From DATKBT01 sp035546295 (GTDB lineage: Bacteria > Acidobacteriota > Thermoanaerobaculia > Multivoradales > Multivoraceae): a DNA stretch of 18,077 nucleotides. A model generated the notes under the pieces. It was not told the origin of the DNA, did not search any database, and saw only the letters and a program-made list of their open reading frames with translations. A program made the translations under genes and the position numbers. Of the stretch, positions 14,422 to 18,077 are shown piece by piece. Numbering within the stretch: position 1 is the stretch's first letter; every line of letters starts with the position of its first letter. The stretch lies in assembly GCA_035546295.1 (NCBI GenBank), contig DATKBT010000133.1, forward strand, positions 1-18,077, given 5' to 3'.

Positions 14422-14992
14422 GGGGCGACTCCCGATCCAGCTCGCCCCGCAGCCATACTCGGGCGAGGCGCCACTGTCTCTTCGCGGTGGAAGCCGAGAT
14501 TCCGAGCGCCTCGGCGACCTCTTCCATCGTGCAGCCTGCGAAGAACCGAAGCTCGACGATCCGCGCCTGGCGAGAATCGAGGGCCTCCAGGCGAGTCAGA
14601 CTGGCCTCCAGCTCCAGCAGGTCGACCTCGGCCGCGACGGCGATCTCCACGTCATCGAGCGGCACGCGGCGGTCGTTGCCGCCCCTCTTTCGGGCGTTCC
14701 GTCGCCGGGCGTGATCGACCAGGATCCGGCGCATGGCCCTGGCCGCGACGGCGAAGAAGTGCCCGCGATTCTGCCAGAGCACCCGGTCTTGATTGACCAG
14801 CCGCAAGAAGGCCTCGTTCACCAAGGCCGTGGCTTGGAGCGTGTGATCGGCGCGCTCGCCGCGAAGCTGGCCGGCGGCGATCGCGCGCAGCTCCGAGTAG
14901 ACGATCGGCATCAGCTCGTCGAGAGCTGCGTCGCTTCCTGTGCCCCAGGAATCCAGGAGGCGGGTGACCTCACCCGGCTCGCGACCGCTCAC
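14411..14992 (-). CDS. ECF-like sigma factor (TIGR02999 type)
   Basis: This is a 193-residue sigma-70-family factor. Region 2 is at ~25-95 (DELMPIVYSELRAIAAGQLR, ATALVNEAFLRLV, GHFFAVAARAMRRILVDHAR). Region 4 is at ~135-185 with the helix-turn-helix TMEEVAEALGISASTAKRQW. The HTLQATALVNEAFLRL and ARAMRRILVDHARRRNA blocks are typical of the ECF-like group found next to Ser/Thr kinases in Acidobacteriota and Planctomycetes. The frame is open to 15106; GTG 14992 (MSGREPGEVTRLLDSW) is chosen because the family begins here, although its ribosome site is poor. The C-terminus overlaps the kinase start region, so kinase and sigma factor are coupled. The kinase may control this sigma factor by phosphorylation, as proposed for related pairs; that is inference. 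Confidence 0.9.
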   Translation of the reverse strand: MSGREPGEVTRLLDSWGTGSDAALDELMPIVYSELRAIAAGQLRGERADHTLQATALVNEAFLRLVNQDRVLWQNRGHFFAVAARAMRRILVDHARRRNARKRGGNDRRVPLDDVEIAVAAEVDLLELEASLTRLEALDSRQARIVELRFFAGCTMEEVAEALGISASTAKRQWRLARVWLRGELDRESPPGS

Positions 14993-15486
14993 CGTAGATG
15001 CGCTCGGTCGCCGAACACGCCTGGTGGGTCCCTTCCGGTCGCCCCGTGCAAGACCGCCCCCAACGAGTGGCGGCAACCCGCTGGCTGCCGAGCTCCCTGC
15101 CCACACAAATCCGCTCGTCCTGCCGGTGGGCCGGGGAATCGTGGCAACACCCAGCGAGCGCCTACTCTCAACTTGGCAAGGAGTCTAGCAGGCGGATCGA
15201 GGTGTGAGCAATCGAACTTCGGCAGGAGCTGAAGCCTCTGGAGGCTGCTTCTTGACGAGGATAAATTTGACAAGAGAGAGAGCCATTCACACCCGACTCG
15301 ACGATTCCTGTCGGGGTATCGCGCTGCCAACGGTCGCGATGGTGCTGGCGCTGCCTTGCTCGTCCTTCGCCCAGCTCAGGGTCCTCCTGACCACGAACGG
15401 CGCCGGCGCCGAGGGGTCAGAGGCTTCGTAGAGGGGATCCCGCTTGCCAATCTCGTCGAGGGACCCTGGCCGACCTTCGACGCGCG
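14993..15486. other. Intergenic region between sigma factor and second kinase gene
   Basis: About 495 bp hold the candidate sigma-operon promoter (15182-15211). On the plus strand there is a weak candidate small gene: GAGG at 15257-15260, TTG at 15267, and 54 codons to TAG 15429-15431, including a signal-like stretch GIALPTVAMVLALPCSSFAQ. I do not recognise it, and it may be a broken N-terminus. Nothing else convincing is seen. Confidence 0.35.
15182..15211 (-). promoter_or_regulatory. Candidate promoter of the sigma-kinase-lipoprotein-barrel operon
   Basis: On the minus strand TTGCTC (15211-15206), an 18-bp spacer, and TAGACT (15187-15182) preceded by TG one base upstream form an extended -10 promoter. 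Transcription would start near 15175, leaving a leader of about 180 nt before GTG 14992. This is a moderate match only. Confidence 0.35.
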
Positions 15487-18077
15487 TCACTCGACCAGTG
15501 ACGACCAGTTCGTCACGACGTGGATCCGTTGCTCGAGGTCCTCGTCGACGCGCATCCTGACCAGGAAGCGCTGGCCGTCCGCGGTGACCCCATCGAATCC
15601 CCCCACGGTCCCCACCGCGTCGGCGGGAACGAGCACCTCAGGCGCTCCGACCTCGAGCCCCGCGGCCGCCTCCCGGACATCCACAACCATCAGCTGCCTG
15701 TCGCGAGACAGGTAGAAGAGCTCCTTCCCATCGCCTCGCCATCTGGGCCGACCGCCGCGGTCGGGGAAGACGCCGTCGGGGGAGACGCGCAGCCGCTCGC
15801 CGGGGCGGCGGAACGGCTCGACGTAGACCTCGTACTGTCCGGACTCGTCGGACATGTACGCCAGCCACCGCCCGTCGGGAGACAGCTGCCCTAAGCCCAC
15901 CGAGAATGCGCTCTTCAGCACCAGCTCGGGTGGGCCGTCCCCTTCCATGGGCAGCGCCCAGAAGGCGTTCTCCTTCCCGGTCGTGCGGTAGAGCAGGGTC
16001 TTCCCGTCGTGCGACCAGTCCTCCGCGACCCCGCGCCCGGCCGGTTCGCGCAGCGCCGACTCGGTCGCGTCGACGCGGAGCTCTTTGCGATAGAGACTGC
16101 TGCCGAGGTTGTCGCTGTCCGCCCGACTGAAGACGAGCTCCCGGCCGTCCGGGGACCAGACCGGGTTCCAGCCTCCTCCGAGCCCGGTCGTCGCGCGGCT
16201 CTTCATGCCGCGGTCCACGTCGATCACCCAGATGTCGTCGACCCCCGTTCCGGCCATCACCACGGCCGCGACGCGCCTGCCGTCCGGCGACAGCGCGATC
16301 TGCCTGAAGCGTCCGGGGTCCCCGAGGGTTCCGAGCCGCTTCCCCGCTCGGTCGAGCCACACGAGCTGCACGTCGGCGGCGGTTCCCTCCACGTAGGCCA
16401 GGACGCCGGTGGCCGAGACCGAGAACCATCCCCAGCGGGGAACAAGCCCGGTGGCCACGGGCGACGCTACCGCGACCGGATCGCCCGTCAGCTCCGCTCG
16501 CGCGAGGTCGAAAGGCTGCGCCAGGAGGGTGCTGCCATCCTGGACGAAGAGCAGGTGGCCCGAGCCGTACTTGGCGCGCATCGGTACGGGCAGGAGTCGG
16601 CGCCCCTCGTCGGGTGCGTCGAGAGAGCCGAGGTAGACGCCGGCGTTCTCCGCGTAGACGCCGGCGGTCTCCGCGTGCGAGCCGTAGATCTCGAAAAGGA
16701 AGCGACGGCCGTCGGGCAGGAAATTCGGCCACCAGTGATTTGTTCGCTCTGCGGGCGTCGTGAGGGGCGTTGCCGCTCCGCCCGCAGCCGAAACCGCGTA
16801 CAGGCCGCTCAGCCCCCCTTTCGAGAAGACGATCGTGCCTTCGCTGCCCCAGGTGCCCGCCGGGTCGAGACTCTCGGGGGGGAGGGCACAGATTCTGTGG
16901 ACGGTCCCGCTCGCCAGGCTCACCTTCTTGAGCTCGCCCTCGGTGAAGAAACCGATCGACGCGCCGTCGGGAGACCAGAAGGGCCGGCCTCCGCCCTCCG
17001 TGCCAGGAAGCTCCCGCACATCCAGCGCGTCGAGGCGGCGAATCCAGAGCCGTGCCGCGCCGGTGGGAGTACGACTGGCGAACACGATGGAGCGGCCGTC
17101 AGGCGAGATGGCGAGGGGATCGAAGTCGGCAAGGAACAGGCCCTCCGGCGCGTCGAAGACGAAGTGCACGGTGGGTCGCGCCTCGGGCGCCTCGGTCGGT
17201 CGCGAAAGAAAGCGCAGCGAGGCGACCCCGGCGAGGGCCAGCACGACGGCGGCCCAGACCCACCGTTCGACGGTGCGCCGTCGGCGCGCCGCCCGAGTCT
17301 CCTGGCCGCCCGCCGTCGGTGCCTCGGCCTCGGTCCCCGTGGCGGCGAGCGCGTCCTGCAGCACGAGCCGGGCGGCCCCCATGTCGGGCCATCGCGTGCG
17401 AGGGTCCTTCCGCAAGCAGCGCCCGAGCAGGCGTCGTACAGCCTCCGGCGTTGCGGCCGGCAAGGCCTCCAGGTTCGGCTCCTTCGTCACCACTGCCACG
17501 AGGACGTCGGTGGCAGTGTCCCCCGAGAAGAGGGAGCGACCCGTCAGCATCTCTCCGAGCAGCACGCCGAAAGACCACACGTCCGCTCGCTTGTCGACGG
17601 GCTTCCCCCGGGCTTGCTCGGGCGACATGTAGCCCGTTGTGCCCAGGATGGTGCCGGCTGCCGTCCGGTCGTCCGTCAGCCTCGGCGAGTGAGGCGGCTC
17701 CGTCCAGCAAGCCTCGCCGGCGCCGCTCCACGCCTTGGCGAGCCCGAAGTCGAGGACCTTCACCTTGCCGTCGGGGGTGACCATGACGTTTCCAGGTTTG
17801 AGATCCCGATGGATGATCCCCGCAGCATGGGCCACGGCGAGACCATCGGAGATCTGAACTCCCAAATTGAGCACGTCCTCGATGGGCAGCGCCCCGGAAT
17901 GATCGATCAGCCGCCGCAGAGTCGGGCCCTGGACCAGCTCCATGGTCAGAAAGTGCACCCCCCCCTCGTTCTCGATCGAATAGATCGTGACGATATTGGG
18001 ATGGTTGAGAGCGGCGACCGTCTCTGCCTCGCGTTGGAATCTCTCGAGGCGCTCCGGGCTCCCGGCGAGATCCGGGG
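15487..18077 (-). CDS. Transmembrane Ser/Thr kinase with PD40/TolB-like propeller, 5' end cut by window edge
   Basis: The frame is open to the right edge, so the start lies outside. Visible parts in order: the end of the kinase N-lobe (ETVAALNHPNIVTIYSIENE), HRDLKPGN, LDFGLAKAW and GTTGYMSPEQARGKPVDKRA. Next come the C-lobe (RKDPRTRWPDM), a transmembrane helix (WVWAAVVLALAGVASLRFL), and about 550 residues of beta-propeller repeats with the PD40 signature: LAISPDGRSIVFAS, FWSPDGASIGFF, IALSPDGRRVAAVV, VWSPDGRELVFSR and LSPDGRWLAYMS. Such proteins are membrane kinases with an extracytoplasmic sensor propeller, abundant in Acidobacteriota. The GTG at 17958 is internal, not the start. A 21-bp tandem duplication lies in the propeller, and the first ~300 bp shown are nearly identical to the other kinase. 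Confidence 0.9.
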   Translation of the reverse strand, partial: PDLAGSPERLERFQREAETVAALNHPNIVTIYSIENEGGVHFLTMELVQGPTLRRLIDHSGALPIEDVLNLGVQISDGLAVAHAAGIIHRDLKPGNVMVTPDGKVKVLDFGLAKAWSGAGEACWTEPPHSPRLTDDRTAAGTILGTTGYMSPEQARGKPVDKRADVWSFGVLLGEMLTGRSLFSGDTATDVLVAVVTKEPNLEALPAATPEAVRRLLGRCLRKDPRTRWPDMGAARLVLQDALAATGTEAEAPTAGGQETRAARRRRTVERWVWAAVVLALAGVASLRFLSRPTEAPEARPTVHFVFDAPEGLFLADFDPLAISPDGRSIVFASRTPTGAARLWIRRLDALDVRELPGTEGGGRPFWSPDGASIGFFTEGELKKVSLASGTVHRICALPPESLDPAGTWGSEGTIVFSKGGLSGLYAVSAAGGAATPLTTPAERTNHWWPNFLPDGRRFLFEIYGSHAETAGVYAENAGVYLGSLDAPDEGRRLLPVPMRAKYGSGHLLFVQDGSTLLAQPFDLARAELTGDPVAVASPVATGLVPRWGWFSVSATGVLAYVEGTAADVQLVWLDRAGKRLGTLGDPGRFRQIALSPDGRRVAAVVMAGTGVDDIWVIDVDRGMKSRATTGLGGGWNPVWSPDGRELVFSRADSDNLGSSLYRKELRVDATESALREPAGRGVAEDWSHDGKTLLYRTTGKENAFWALPMEGDGPPELVLKSAFSVGLGQLSPDGRWLAYMSDESGQYEVYVEPFRRPGERLRVSPDGVFPDRGGRPRWRGDGKELFYLSRDRQLMVVDVREAAAGLEVGAPEVLVPADAVGTVGGFDGVTADGQRFLVRMRVDEDLEQRIHVVTNWSSLVE
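16633..16674. repeat. 21-bp tandem duplication in the propeller coding region
   Basis: Two adjacent 21-bp units (16633-16653 and 16654-16674) differ at one base. They encode the heptapeptide AE(T/N)AGVY twice in the loop before YLGSLDAPDEG, in frame. Confidence 0.85.
17781..18077. repeat. Direct repeat copy 2: kinase-core block shared with 13800-14096
   Basis: This is the second copy of the block described at 13800-14096, same orientation and about 96% identical by eye. It runs to the window edge, so the full tract is longer than what is seen here. Confidence 0.9.

Noticed and set aside
14993..15106. Longer sigma factor starting at ATG 15106
   Set aside because: The extra 38 residues (Gly/Arg-rich, no conserved pattern) do not resemble the family N-terminus, which begins at GTG 14992.
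17778..18077. Near-identical kinase blocks considered as a mobile element
   Set aside because: No terminal inverted repeats, target duplication or transposase; the shared block lies within the kinase coding frame, so gene conversion or recent duplication explains it better.

Overview
High-GC bacterial DNA (accessory/defence region followed by a chromosomal signalling region). The right half has a sigma factor of the ECF-like TIGR02999 type overlapping a Ser/Thr kinase with TPRs, a second kinase with a TolB/PD40-type propeller, and an exported LGAC-GDKF lipoprotein. This combination is typical of Acidobacteriota, for example the Thermoanaerobaculia. That placement is inference from gene content; there is no rRNA or marker gene in the window.

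Region 1 (1-1548): two divergent regulator genes. A HigA-like HTH antitoxin runs off the left edge on the minus strand. Facing away from it on the plus strand is an XRE-HTH protein fused to an ImmA/IrrE zinc-metalloprotease domain. The 177-bp gap between them holds a tandem 12-bp repeat.

Region 2 (1629-8496): one compact plus-strand operon, phd-vapC-drmA-drmB-drmC. It starts at a clear promoter with an 18-bp palindrome in its spacer and a probably leaderless ATG. Three of the four junctions overlap (TTGA or ATGA) and the drmA-drmB gap is 13 bp. drmA, drmB and drmC are the core of the DISARM anti-phage system. No DISARM methyltransferase, DrmD or DrmE is in the window, and the place where an accessory gene might sit is taken by a type II toxin-antitoxin (TA) pair sharing the promoter. 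A methylase-less DISARM core wired to an autoregulated TA module is the most interesting object here.

Region 3 (8497-10089): a scar region. It holds a start-less C-terminal fragment that resembles the tail of a large helicase (minus), a second TA pair, CopG-type antitoxin plus PIN toxin (minus), and about 290 bp without a convincing gene but with a strong hairpin. DISARM is therefore flanked by TA or protease-regulator genes on both sides, as in a defence island.

Region 4 (10090-15211, all minus): ECF-like sigma factor, transmembrane Ser/Thr kinase with TPRs, exported lipoprotein with a pseudo-receiver fold, and an outer-membrane beta-barrel protein. Spacing suggests one envelope-signalling operon.

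Region 5 (15487-18077, minus): a second kinase with a PD40 propeller, cut by the right edge. Its catalytic-core DNA is about 96% identical to the first kinase over at least 297 bp with a sharp boundary, which looks like gene conversion between paralogues.
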